This document shows, piece by piece, positions 1-10,100 of a stretch of 64,000 nt of DNA. A program made the position numbers and the translations under genes. Source of the stretch: Roseivivax halodurans JCM 10272 (GTDB lineage Bacteria > Pseudomonadota > Alphaproteobacteria > Rhodobacterales > Rhodobacteraceae); NCBI RefSeq assembly GCF_000521785.1, contig NZ_JALZ01000007.1:1-64000 (forward strand). Reading direction: 5' to 3'. The notes below the pieces were generated by a model, which searched no databases, was not told the origin of the DNA, and was given only the letters and a program-made list of their open reading frames with translations. Each line of letters starts with the position of its first letter. Positions within the stretch are counted from its first letter, which is position 1.

Positions 1-60
1 AACATTTACGTTAGGGGCTGGCCGAACCGGCGGGCCTTTTCGTTTTCGACGCTCCGCGGA

Positions 61-2682
<2,622 letters not shown>

Positions 2683-2760
2683 GGGGTTCTCCTCTTCTTG
2701 CAAGCGCCCCGTATCGTGGATGCCCTGACATAGGCACATCCCCTCGGAGCCTCGTTATCA

Positions 2761-2788
2761 AGATGGGGAGCGAATGCTGCGATGCAAG
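2761..2788 (-). promoter_or_regulatory. RpoH (sigma-32 type) heat-shock promoter of clpB
   Basis: Read on the minus strand, CTTGCAT (2788-2782) and CCCCATCT (2768-2761) are separated by 13 bp. This fits the sigma-32 pattern CTTGAAA-N11-16-CCCCATNT almost exactly. It ends about 80 bp upstream of the clpB ATG, and clpB is a classical RpoH target. The elements are seen in the sequence; use by RpoH is inferred. Confidence 0.8.
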
Positions 2789-2803
2789 ATTGCAACAGAT
2801 GCA

Positions 2804-2833
2804 AAAAGGGCGCCCGCAGCGGGGCGCCCTTTT
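2804..2833 (-). terminator. Rho-independent terminator after the low-complexity gene
   Basis: A perfect 12-bp inverted repeat, AAAAGGGCGCCC / GGGCGCCCTTTT with a 6-nt loop, lies just past the stop of the 455-residue gene. Read on the minus strand it is a GC-rich stem followed by a T run. It separates that gene from the clpB promoter immediately downstream. Confidence 0.9.
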
Positions 2834-2852
2834 AAGAGAAATTTCAGGTCAT

Positions 2853-4220
2853 TCACTCCTGATTGGCAAGCGCTTCGCTGGCTTCGCGCAGTTGCTCGAA
2901 GGCGTCTGCCGCAGCCTGCGCGGCCTGATCGGCGCGCTCGGCTGCGCCTGCCGCGGCCTCGCGGGCCTGCTGGGCCGCTTCCATCGCCTGCGTTGCGGCT
3001 TCGGACAGCGCCTGCATGTCCTCCGGCGACATCGCCGGTTCGGACGGGCTGTCACCGGACTGGCCGGATTGCGCCTGCTGATCGGAGCCCGATTGATCCT
3101 CGGAGCTCTGCGCGCCGCTGTCCGAGGCCTGATCGCCGCTCTCGCCAGCCGAAGAACCGCCGGCCGCCTGCGCGTCACCCTCCGAGGATTGCGAGCCGGA
3201 CTCAGCGTCGGCGTTGTCCTCACCGGATTGCGCCGAACCGGAAGTGGCGGAGGACTGGCCCTCTTCGCCGGAACTGCCTTCGGCCTGGTCGCCGGAGGCA
3301 TCGGAACCGCCGTTCGAGGATTGCGAGGTGCTCTCGGCGTTCTGCTGCGTCGTGTCCGAACCGCTTTCGGAGGACGCGGCCTGCTGGCCTGCCGCGGCGC
3401 CGGCTGCGGCACCCGCTGCGGCGCCACCGCTCGAACCGCTGCCGGTCGACGACGCTGCGTCAGAGCTCTCCGGCTGCTCACCTTCGGAGGACGATGCCTC
3501 GTCGCTGCCATCCGAAGCGCTGTCCGATTCCGAGCTGGCTTCGCTGGATGCGGCGGCCTGGCCTTCGCTCGGCGAACCGGCTTCGCTGCCGTCACCTTCC
3601 GACGCGCTTTCGGACTCTGCCGGTTCGCTCGAAGAACCACCCTCTTCGGCGGCCTGAGCGGTCTCTGTCCCGCCGGCCTCAGATCCTTCGGAGCCGGACG
3701 ATGCGGCCGTATCACTCTCGCCGCTCGATGCGTCGCTCGCGGCGCCCTCGGAGGCCGATGCATCGCCACCCTCTTCGGTGCTGGCGGCATCCTCGCTCAG
3801 GCCCGCTGCATTCGCATCGCCACCTTCGTCCGAGCCGCTTTCGGAGGCGGTATCGTCCGACGAGCTGTCTTCGGAGGCCTCGTCGCCGCCCGGGGCACTG
3901 CTGGCCGGATCGACGGACTCGCCGACTTCGCCCTGCGATGCCTCGGCTTCCGTCGCGCCTTCGTTCGCCTGAGCGATCTCGGTGCCCGAACCCTCGCCTT
4001 CGGCCATCTCGTTCGACCCGGTTGCCGAGGCCATCTGGGTCTCGGGCTCGCCGCTGCCCTGGGTGAAGCTCAGAGTGATCGCGATGCCGAGCGCGACCAC
4101 CACCGCCGCACCCAACGTGATGGGGGCGACGCTGGTCGGTTTCTTTGTCGCATGGCCCTTGGGCTTGTCAGCGGGCGTCCCACCCTCGGTGGTTCCCGTG
4201 GTCTTGGTCTCGTCGGCCAT
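2853..4220 (-). CDS. Membrane-anchored low-complexity acidic protein, function unknown
   Basis: 455 residues in three parts: a short Lys/Thr-rich cytoplasmic N-terminus, one hydrophobic segment (about residues 30-52), then some 340 residues almost wholly of Ser, Ala, Gly, Glu, Asp and Gln, with no fold or catalytic motif visible. The last 60 residues change to an Ala/Glu/Gln-rich stretch that looks helical or coiled-coil. The likely topology is N-in with the acidic tail in the periplasm. I start at ATG 4220, preceded by GGAG 7 bp upstream, rather than the in-frame TTG at 4235. A GGAAC-N17-CGTT general-stress promoter lies about 25 nt upstream, and a strong terminator follows, so it is probably transcribed alone. 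The opposite strand is also open, because of composition only. I do not recognise a family. Confidence 0.75.
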   Translation of the reverse strand: MADETKTTGTTEGGTPADKPKGHATKKPTSVAPITLGAAVVVALGIAITLSFTQGSGEPETQMASATGSNEMAEGEGSGTEIAQANEGATEAEASQGEVGESVDPASSAPGGDEASEDSSSDDTASESGSDEGGDANAAGLSEDAASTEEGGDASASEGAASDASSGESDTAASSGSEGSEAGGTETAQAAEEGGSSSEPAESESASEGDGSEAGSPSEGQAAASSEASSESDSASDGSDEASSSEGEQPESSDAASSTGSGSSGGAAAGAAAGAAAGQQAASSESGSDTTQQNAESTSQSSNGGSDASGDQAEGSSGEEGQSSATSGSAQSGEDNADAESGSQSSEGDAQAAGGSSAGESGDQASDSGAQSSEDQSGSDQQAQSGQSGDSPSEPAMSPEDMQALSEAATQAMEAAQQAREAAAGAAERADQAAQAAADAFEQLREASEALANQE

Positions 4221-4250
4221 GTCGATCTCCGGCAATGAATAAACTGGTAA

Positions 4251-4278
4251 GGAACGAACTAGGGGCGAAATCCGTTCC
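4251..4278. promoter_or_regulatory. Symmetric bidirectional EcfG-type (general stress) promoter
   Basis: The sequence is GGAACG, 16 bp, CGTTCC. Because the outer hexamers are reverse complements, both strands read GGAAC-N17-CGTT, the promoter pattern of the alphaproteobacterial general stress sigma factor EcfG. On the plus strand the -10 CGTT ends about 70 bp before the pyrF-like gene. On the minus strand it ends about 30 bp before the low-complexity protein gene. The two genes are divergent. Motif and spacing are seen; use by EcfG is inferred. Confidence 0.7.
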
Positions 4279-4346
4279 GGCTAAGACATATAGGCCTAAT
4301 TGCATACGACAGGTCGGCGCGGGAAGCCGGCAGGACGGGAGATGGA

Positions 4347-5036
4347 ATGTCAGACAATCGACTTATCGTGGCCCTCGACGTCGCCGACGCGCTGACGGGA
4401 CTGACCATCGCGCAGAAGATCGGCGAACACGTCAACTTCTACAAGATCGGGCTCGCCATGCTCACCGGCGGCGGCCTCGCGCTTGCCAACGAACTCAAGG
4501 ACCAGCACGGAAAACGCATCCTGCTCGACCTCAAGCTCTACGAGAGCGCCGGAACGATCGAGACGGCGGTGCGCGGGCTCGCCCGGAACGGCATCGACGC
4601 CCTGACGGTGCACGGCGATCCGCATGTGGTTCGCGCGGCCAAGGAAGGGGCATCCGGGACCGCCATGCAGATCTATGCGGTGACGATGCTGAGCTCTCTG
4701 GGCCGGGCAGACCTCGATGCCAATCTCATGCGGGACGGCGATCCGGGCGAGCTTGCGGCCGAGCGCGCGGCCCGCGCGTTCGACGCCGGCGCCGACGGCG
4801 TGATCTGTGCCGCCGGGTACGTGGCGCGTGTCCGCGCCCTGTCCGAAGCGGCGGAGCGGCTGATCGTTGCACCGAACATTCGCGTCGGTGGCAGTTCGCG
4901 CGGGGAGGATTTCGCCTCTGCGCCTCCGCGGGACACCCTGACCCGCGGCGCGGATCATATCGTCATCGGTCAGATGGTCACGGGGGCGCGCGATCCGGCA
5001 GGGGCCGCACGGTCGATCCTGGCCGAAATCGCCTGA
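4347..5036 (+). CDS. Orotidine-5'-phosphate decarboxylase family protein with altered active site
   Basis: A 229-residue TIM-barrel protein clearly of the OMP decarboxylase superfamily: LIVALD at the N-terminus, FYKIG near residue 33, then the D61-L-K63 pair. Three positions that are nearly invariant in PyrF differ. The DxKxxD motif reads DLKLYE (Glu66 for Asp). The PGIR...GDQ phosphate loop reads PNIR...GED. The phosphate-binding Arg of the GRP motif is Gln209 (GQM). Lys63 and the barrel are kept and the frame is open throughout, so this is not a frameshift artefact. It may be a divergent PyrF with low activity, or a paralogue with another function; if it is the only copy it would have to supply UMP synthesis. 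It is read from an EcfG-type promoter, unlike a normal pyrimidine gene. I give no symbol for this reason. Confidence 0.8.
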   Translation: MSDNRLIVALDVADALTGLTIAQKIGEHVNFYKIGLAMLTGGGLALANELKDQHGKRILLDLKLYESAGTIETAVRGLARNGIDALTVHGDPHVVRAAKEGASGTAMQIYAVTMLSSLGRADLDANLMRDGDPGELAAERAARAFDAGADGVICAAGYVARVRALSEAAERLIVAPNIRVGGSSRGEDFASAPPRDTLTRGADHIVIGQMVTGARDPAGAARSILAEIA

Positions 5037-5084
5037 GCATCGGGGCATATTACGGGAGTGTTACCGGAGAATTGCGTACATTCC

Positions 5085-5109
5085 GGAACGGCAAGCGCAG
5101 AACGGCGTT
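5085..5109 (+). promoter_or_regulatory. EcfG-type promoter upstream of the 103-residue gene
   Basis: GGAAC (5085-5089), 16 bp, CGTT (5106-5109). Transcription would start near 5116, about 30 nt before the chosen ATG at 5146. This is the general stress promoter pattern GGAAC-N16/17-CGTT of Alphaproteobacteria. The position excludes the in-frame GTG at 5113 as a start. Confidence 0.65.
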
Positions 5110-5145
5110 AGGGTGCCAACGATGGTTCAGCCAGCGAGGTCCGAC

Positions 5146-5457
5146 ATGTACGAGTCAGTATCCACCGTGGACGACATCCGCTACAACCCGGCAACGTCCT
5201 CTTTCGAGGGACTTGTGACTTTTGAGACGCAAGACGGCCGGACGCGGGTCGCCGCCGAGTATCCTGCTCCGCTCGACATGGAATACGACGCCGCGATCGA
5301 AGAATTGCGCGCGGAGGCGATGAGTTCTCTCGAGCGTCCGAATGCGCTCAGATCCGTGACGAAAGCCCGCCTGTCGGACAATGTGCCGACGGAACGCGGA
5401 GGGTTCTTCCCAATTCGTGAGCTTTTCGGAAACCTTTTCGGGAACCGGGCTGCCTAA
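5146..5457 (+). CDS. Small hypothetical protein under a putative stress promoter
   Basis: A soluble-looking 103-residue protein with no signal peptide or membrane segment. The N-terminal half alternates short beta-like stretches (RYNPATSSFEGLVTFET), the middle is helical and acidic, and the C-terminus ends in Phe/Gly/Asn-rich FPIRELFGNLFGNRAA. I do not recognise a family. ATG 5146 is preferred because GAGG lies 6 bp upstream and the EcfG-type promoter would leave almost no leader for the alternative ATG at 5122. It converges with the Nudix gene, with only 7 bp between the stops. Confidence 0.65.
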   Translation: MYESVSTVDDIRYNPATSSFEGLVTFETQDGRTRVAAEYPAPLDMEYDAAIEELRAEAMSSLERPNALRSVTKARLSDNVPTERGGFFPIRELFGNLFGNRAA

Positions 5458-5464
5458 CGCCGCG

Positions 5465-6001
5465 TTAGCCCCCTGTTCCCCTGGGGTCTTTATCTGTCCC
5501 GAAGACCTCTGACCCAGCCGGGACCGGTCTATTCCCGCCGGTCCCGGTGCCCATACCGGGACTTCCCTCACCAGTGTCGGCAAGGAAGCGGCGCAGCATC
5601 TGCTGATGCGGCGGAATGGCGTCCGTGCGATTCAGCAGGACGTCTGGCGCCATGAGCGTCCACCCGGTGCCCTCCGTGCCCAGCCGCACGTCCTTGGCAT
5701 GTTTCGCAGAGAGCTTCGCGGCGAACATCCAGTGACGCCCAATTTGGTTCTGGCGGTCTGCTTTCCAGAGGAAGGCCGAAGGATCGAGGTCCAGCCCGAC
5801 CTCTTCTTTCGTCTCGCGCACCGCGCAGACCTCCGGGCTTTCGCTCCCTTCCCGTCCTCCGCCCGGAAGATCGAGGCGGCCCGGCCACACGATACCCGGA
5901 TATGGATCGCGCCGGATCACCAGAATTCGGCTTCCGAGGAACAGGAGCACCTTCGTTCCCGCGAAGGCGTCGTCTGGCGCCGCACTCATGGCGTCTGGCA
6001 T
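5465..6001 (-). CDS. Nudix hydrolase
   Basis: A 178-residue cytoplasmic Nudix protein that would hydrolyse a nucleoside diphosphate linked to another moiety; the substrate cannot be read from the sequence. The Nudix box is complete: G48, five residues, E54, seven residues, then R62-E-T-K-E-E-V-G-L70. The last 30 residues are a Gly/Pro/Thr-rich tail unlikely to be folded. The ATG at 6001 has AGGG 7 bp upstream; an internal ATG four codons later is possible. Divergent from dinB, with 45 bp between them. A housecleaning role is a guess. Confidence 0.85.
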   Translation of the reverse strand: MPDAMSAAPDDAFAGTKVLLFLGSRILVIRRDPYPGIVWPGRLDLPGGGREGSESPEVCAVRETKEEVGLDLDPSAFLWKADRQNQIGRHWMFAAKLSAKHAKDVRLGTEGTGWTLMAPDVLLNRTDAIPPHQQMLRRFLADTGEGSPGMGTGTGGNRPVPAGSEVFGTDKDPRGTGG

Positions 6002-6046
6002 CCGGACACCCTATGATGTGCATGCATCTGCGCGTAGTTCATCCCA

Positions 6047-7300
6047 ATGCCTGCCCTCTGTCGCGACTGCCTCAACCGTTTTGACGCCGGCACGCGCTGC
6101 CCGGCCTGCCGCTCTCCGCGCGTCGTCTCGCACGGCGAGCTCTGGTCCCTGTCGATCGCGCACATGGATTGCGACGCCTTCTATGCCTCGGTCGAAAAGC
6201 GCGACAATCCCGACCTCGAGGGCAAGCCCGTGATCATCGGCGGAGGACGGCGCGGCGTCGTCTCGACCGCCTGCTACGTCGCCCGCATCCGGGGTGTGCG
6301 CTCTGCGATGCCGATGTTCAAGGCGCTGGAGCTCTGCCCCGACGCGGTGATCGTGAAACCGCGCATGCAGGTCTATGCGGAGGTCAGCCGCGCCGTGCGC
6401 GCGATGATGGAGGATCTCACCCCGGCGGTGGAGCCGCTGTCCCTCGACGAGGCCTTCCTCGACCTCAGGGGCACGGCGCGGCTTCACGGTGCGCCTCCGG
6501 CGGTGCTGCTCGCCGGGCTCGTGCGACGCATGCGCGACGAGCTGGGCATCACCGGCTCGATCGGGCTCTCGCACAACAAGTTCCTCGCCAAGATCGCGTC
6601 GGACCTCGACAAGCCGCACGGCTTTTCGGTGATCGGAGCCGCCGAGACGGTGGACTTCCTGCGCGAGAAACCCGTGCGGATGATCTGGGGCGTCGGCGAG
6701 GCGGGTCAGGACAGTCTCGAGCGCGCCGGCATCCGCACCTTCGGAGACCTCATGCGATGGGACGAGCGGGACCTCACGGCGCGGTTCGGCTCGATGGGGA
6801 CGCGCCTCTGGCATCTTGCGCGCGGCGAGGACCATCGCCGGGTGTCCGCGCATTCGCCGATCAAGTCGGTTTCGAACGAGACGACCTTCAACGAGGACAC
6901 AGCCGATCCCGATCTCCTCGACGGCCATCTCTGGCGCATGGCCGAAAAAGTCGCCGACCGTGCCAAGGCCAAGGGGATTGCGGGCCGTGTCGTGGTGCTG
7001 AAGCTCAAACGCGGTGATTTCACGCTGATCACCCGCCGGCAGTCGCTGCGGGAGCCGACCCAGTACGCCGACCGGATCTACCGGACGGCAAGAGGGCTCA
7101 TGGATCAGGTCGAGCCGGGCCATGCCTACCGGTTGCTCGGCGTCGGGATCTCGGATCTCTGCTCGGCCGAGGTGGCGGACCGCACGCCGGATCTTCTGGA
7201 CCCCGGCGCCGCGAAACGCTCCGAGGCCGAGCGTGCGACGGATCGCATCCGCGCCCGCTTCGGGGAAGGCGCAATCCTCAAGGGACGGGCGCTGCGATAG
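6047..7300 (+). CDS. dinB: DNA polymerase IV (DinB, Y family) with N-terminal zinc ribbon
   Basis: Error-prone translesion polymerase. The 417 residues begin with a short ribbon carrying two Cys-x-x-Cys pairs (C5/C8 and C18/C21), which is absent from E. coli DinB. The Y-family core follows: AHMDCDAFYASVE with the first catalytic Asp, SLDEAFLD with the Asp-Glu pair, and IGLSHNKFLAKIAS. The C-terminal little-finger domain is complete. No SOS box of the alphaproteobacterial GTTC-N7-GTTC type is visible in the 45 bp upstream, and the ribosome-binding site is poor. It converges with the SDR gene with a 6-bp gap. Confidence 0.95.
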   Translation: MPALCRDCLNRFDAGTRCPACRSPRVVSHGELWSLSIAHMDCDAFYASVEKRDNPDLEGKPVIIGGGRRGVVSTACYVARIRGVRSAMPMFKALELCPDAVIVKPRMQVYAEVSRAVRAMMEDLTPAVEPLSLDEAFLDLRGTARLHGAPPAVLLAGLVRRMRDELGITGSIGLSHNKFLAKIASDLDKPHGFSVIGAAETVDFLREKPVRMIWGVGEAGQDSLERAGIRTFGDLMRWDERDLTARFGSMGTRLWHLARGEDHRRVSAHSPIKSVSNETTFNEDTADPDLLDGHLWRMAEKVADRAKAKGIAGRVVVLKLKRGDFTLITRRQSLREPTQYADRIYRTARGLMDQVEPGHAYRLLGVGISDLCSAEVADRTPDLLDPGAAKRSEAERATDRIRARFGEGAILKGRALR

Positions 7301-7306
7301 CCGCCC

Positions 7307-8038
7307 TCAGCCCATGATCCGGTAGTAAAGCGATTCCGGCAGAAATTGCCCGCCGCGCAGCGCCCAGGAGAACGGCCGCGGAAAGGCGCGCTGGAACTTG
7401 TTCGATGTCATGTGATCGAAGACGATCCCGGCGGCCTTCTCCGGCTCCATGATCTGCGGCATCTTGAAATCGTTCTTGTCCGTGAGCCGGGTGCGGATGA
7501 AGCCGGGCGCGACAAGCTGCACCTTTACGCCGGTCTTGCGCAGATCGCATCTCATGCATTCGGCCATCGCCATCACGCCAGCCTTGGAGGCGGTGTAGGC
7601 GACGGAGCCCGGAAGCCCGCGATAGCCCGTGAGCGAGCCCGTCAGCACGATGTGCCCCCGGTCCCGCGCGACGAAGCGCGGCACGATCTCGCCCATGCAG
7701 CGCATCGCGCCGGTGAAGTTCACGTCGGCCATCGTGTTCGCCTTCTCGGCGTCCCATTCATCCGCCCCGAACGGCCAGTAGACGCCGGCGAGGAACACGA
7801 CACCGTCGATCTCGCCCGCATCTTCCACTGCCCGGGCGACGGCTTCGGCATCGGTGACGTCCAGCGGCAGGGCCCGCGCCTCGCCCGGCAGATCGCCCGC
7901 CAGGTCCCGCAGCTTGTCCTCGCTGCGCGCCGAGAGGATCAGCGACACGCCCTCCGCGCTCATCTTTCGCGCGAGCGCCGCGCCGAGCCCGTCGCTCGCG
8001 CCGATCAGCCAGTATGTCTTGCCGCTCAGATCCGTCAC
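7307..8038 (-). CDS. Short-chain dehydrogenase/reductase of the sigma-E/ChrR-linked operon
   Basis: A 243-residue SDR oxidoreductase using NAD(P)H; substrate unknown. The Rossmann glycine motif GASDGLG is near residue 14. The catalytic Ser-Tyr-Lys set is present as TGS...YTASK. The start is the GTG at 8038, directly behind AAGGAGG; a longer reading of 40 codons would run back through that site and into the neighbour's 3' end. Last gene of the four-gene operon amine oxidase-DUF1365-transporter-SDR divergent from rpoE. In Rhodobacter sphaeroides the equivalent operon belongs to the singlet-oxygen response, from memory. Confidence 0.88.
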   Translation of the reverse strand: MTDLSGKTYWLIGASDGLGAALARKMSAEGVSLILSARSEDKLRDLAGDLPGEARALPLDVTDAEAVARAVEDAGEIDGVVFLAGVYWPFGADEWDAEKANTMADVNFTGAMRCMGEIVPRFVARDRGHIVLTGSLTGYRGLPGSVAYTASKAGVMAMAECMRCDLRKTGVKVQLVAPGFIRTRLTDKNDFKMPQIMEPEKAAGIVFDHMTSNKFQRAFPRPFSWALRGGQFLPESLYYRIMG

Positions 8039-8093
8039 GTATCCTCCTTCCGGCGCCGCGCCGGTATCTCGAACTCGCGAAACAGGTCGTGCC

Positions 8094-9347
8094 TCACGAT
8101 GGTTCCGCCGCAGCGCCGCGCGGTGCGTCACGGGTCGGTGTGACGGCCAGAACCGCAAGCGCGACGAGCTTCAGCCCGCATGGAAGGGCCGCATAGAGAA
8201 GCGTGAGGCCGATCAGCGCCCGCTCCGGGTTCTCGGCTCCGGACTCGAAGCCGAGCGCGTCCAGCAGCGGCAGGAGCGCGATCGCCGCGAAGGCCAGCGT
8301 CAGCTTCTGCACGAAGGACCAGAGGGCGAAGCCGCCGGTGGCGGAGGGCGCGATCTTGGCCATCCGTCCGGCGAAGATCGCCGGCAAAAGGGTGAGGTCG
8401 GCGCCCGTCGCGGCGCCAGAGGCGATGCAGATGAGCGCGAAGAGCGCGACATCCCCCGCGCCAAGCGTCAGCGCGCCCCCGAAGGAGAGGATCGCGAGGA
8501 CCATCGCCGCCATGAGGGTGCCCCGCTCTCCCCGCGCAAGCGCGATCCGGCCCCAGATCGGCGCGGCCAATGCGGCCGACAGGAAGAAGAGGACGAGGAG
8601 CGGCCCCTCCCAGCCCGGCGCCTGCAACCGGCTTTCGACGAAGAAGAGAAAGAGCGACGAGGTGACGGCAACCGGCGCCGCGTTCGCGAAGGCGATCAGC
8701 AGAAGGCGGCGGGCCGTGGCATCGCGCAGAACCGCCCGAAAGCCGGCGGGCGCGACCTCGAGCGACCTGCCCCAGTCTCCCCGCATCATCCACGCCGCCG
8801 CCAGGGAGGCCGCGGCGAAGACCAGCGCGAAGATCGGGAATGCCGGCAGCCCGGCCTCCTGCAGCACGCTCGGCAGGATCGCGGCGAGGCAGACGCCGGT
8901 CAGCGCGCCGGTCTCGCGCCAGCGGGCGAGGCGGACGTGACCGCCCTCTCCGAGGCCGCCTGCGAGCACCACACCCCGCGCGTAGAAGGTGATCGTGAGA
9001 AAGGAGAAGCCCGAGAAGACCAGCGTGAGCGTCAGCGCGAACCACCAGATCGCCGGGATCGGCGGGGCAATTGCGAAGAGCCCGATCATCCCGGCCGCCA
9101 GCACGAGGGTGCCGATGGCGACGGCAAGCCCCTGTCGCCGCCGGACCGCTTCCGCAAGCCGGCCGAGCAGGGGGTCCTGGATGACGTCGAAGAGCCGCAG
9201 CACGAAGAGAACCGTCCCCATCGCGGCGAGGCTCACGCCGTATTCGTCGGCATAGACCTTGGGCGCATGGATGTAGATCGGCAGGCCTGCCGCCGAGAGC
9301 ACGCCTCCGAAGGCGGCATGCGCGGGAAAGCGCGGCCCGTCGCTCAC
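8094..9347 (-). CDS. MFS transporter, sugar:cation symporter (GPH/MFS_2) type
   Basis: A 417-residue polytopic inner-membrane protein with about 12 hydrophobic segments and the acidic/basic loop DVIQDPLLGRLAE typical of the GPH branch of the major facilitator superfamily. The cargo is unknown. The GTG start at 9347 overlaps the stop of the DUF1365 gene (GTGA), which implies translational coupling; 18 codons of extra upstream frame are discounted for that reason. A transporter of this kind occupies the same place in the RpoE/ChrR-dependent operon of Rhodobacter, so the substrate may be connected with lipid or membrane repair. That last point is inference. Confidence 0.85.
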   Translation of the reverse strand: MSDGPRFPAHAAFGGVLSAAGLPIYIHAPKVYADEYGVSLAAMGTVLFVLRLFDVIQDPLLGRLAEAVRRRQGLAVAIGTLVLAAGMIGLFAIAPPIPAIWWFALTLTLVFSGFSFLTITFYARGVVLAGGLGEGGHVRLARWRETGALTGVCLAAILPSVLQEAGLPAFPIFALVFAAASLAAAWMMRGDWGRSLEVAPAGFRAVLRDATARRLLLIAFANAAPVAVTSSLFLFFVESRLQAPGWEGPLLVLFFLSAALAAPIWGRIALARGERGTLMAAMVLAILSFGGALTLGAGDVALFALICIASGAATGADLTLLPAIFAGRMAKIAPSATGGFALWSFVQKLTLAFAAIALLPLLDALGFESGAENPERALIGLTLLYAALPCGLKLVALAVLAVTPTRDAPRGAAAEPS

Positions 9348-10096
9348 GACACGTCGTGGGCGGGCGGTTCGGGCCGGGACCGGAAGCGTGCCCCCTTCCA
9401 CCAGAGTTTCAGCGCCTGCCAGTGAATCAGCGCCAGCACCCGGCGCGATCCGAACGGGCGGCGGAGGAGCGCGCCGAGGATGCCCCGGTTGGTCAACGCC
9501 GTCCGCCGCCCGGTGAGCGTCGCGACGAGGCCGCCGCCGTCATGGGTGTAGTCGATCCAGATTCCCACCCGGTCCGACGAGATGTCGAAGCGGAAGCGGT
9601 AACCTCCCGAGACCGGCTGGAAGGGCGAGACATGAAAGATCTTCTGCGCCTCGAGGATGTCGCCGGGTGCGATGGGCTCTCCGCCGGGATGGGAGCAGAG
9701 ATAGGAATGCCGGTCCCCGAACGTGTTCGAGACTTCGGCGATGACAGCGACGAGCGCGCCGGCCGCGTCGTGGGCGAGCCAGAAGCTCACCGGATTGAAG
9801 ACGTGGCCGAGAAGGCGCGGCTGCGCCAAGAGCTCGAGTTTGCCGTCCGCGCGGACCTGATGCCGTGTCAGCACCTCGCGCGCCCATCCCGCGCCGCGCC
9901 CGTCCTTCGGAGGCCCGCCATGGTCCCGATCATGAAGGCTCGCGACATTGCCGCGGTTCCGCGAGAAGAGAGCGGGCCCCGAAGCCGGGGACCCGGCATC
10001 CACCAGCACGTAATCGATCGAGTAGCGGAAGGCGTTCTTCACCGATCCCTTGCGACCGTGCCAGGTATGCCCCGCGATATGATCGACCCGCGCCAT
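9344..10096 (-). CDS. DUF1365 family protein
   Basis: A 250-residue cytoplasmic protein of the DUF1365 family. Recognisable elements are the N-terminal HTWHGRKG, the central LGHVFNPVSFW and the EVSNTFGDRHSYLC stretch. Biochemical function is not established. In many proteobacteria DUF1365 genes sit beside a flavin amine oxidase and a cyclopropane fatty-acid synthase-like methyltransferase, which points to modification of membrane fatty acids. Here it lies 4 bp downstream of the amine oxidase gene and overlaps the transporter start. No methyltransferase is present in this cluster. Confidence 0.9.
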   Translation of the reverse strand: MARVDHIAGHTWHGRKGSVKNAFRYSIDYVLVDAGSPASGPALFSRNRGNVASLHDRDHGGPPKDGRGAGWAREVLTRHQVRADGKLELLAQPRLLGHVFNPVSFWLAHDAAGALVAVIAEVSNTFGDRHSYLCSHPGGEPIAPGDILEAQKIFHVSPFQPVSGGYRFRFDISSDRVGIWIDYTHDGGGLVATLTGRRTALTNRGILGALLRRPFGSRRVLALIHWQALKLWWKGARFRSRPEPPAHDVS

Positions 10097-10100
10097 TCCG

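Noticed and set aside
1-60. A short hairpin-like sequence downstream of clpB
   Set aside because: The stem is only 4-5 bp with a wobble pair, and there is no T run on the strand that needs it.
2763-4238. Long plus-strand open frames opposite the low-complexity gene
   Set aside because: The Ser/Ala/Gly/Glu codon repetition leaves several frames open. Only the minus-strand frame has a start site, promoter, membrane helix and terminator.
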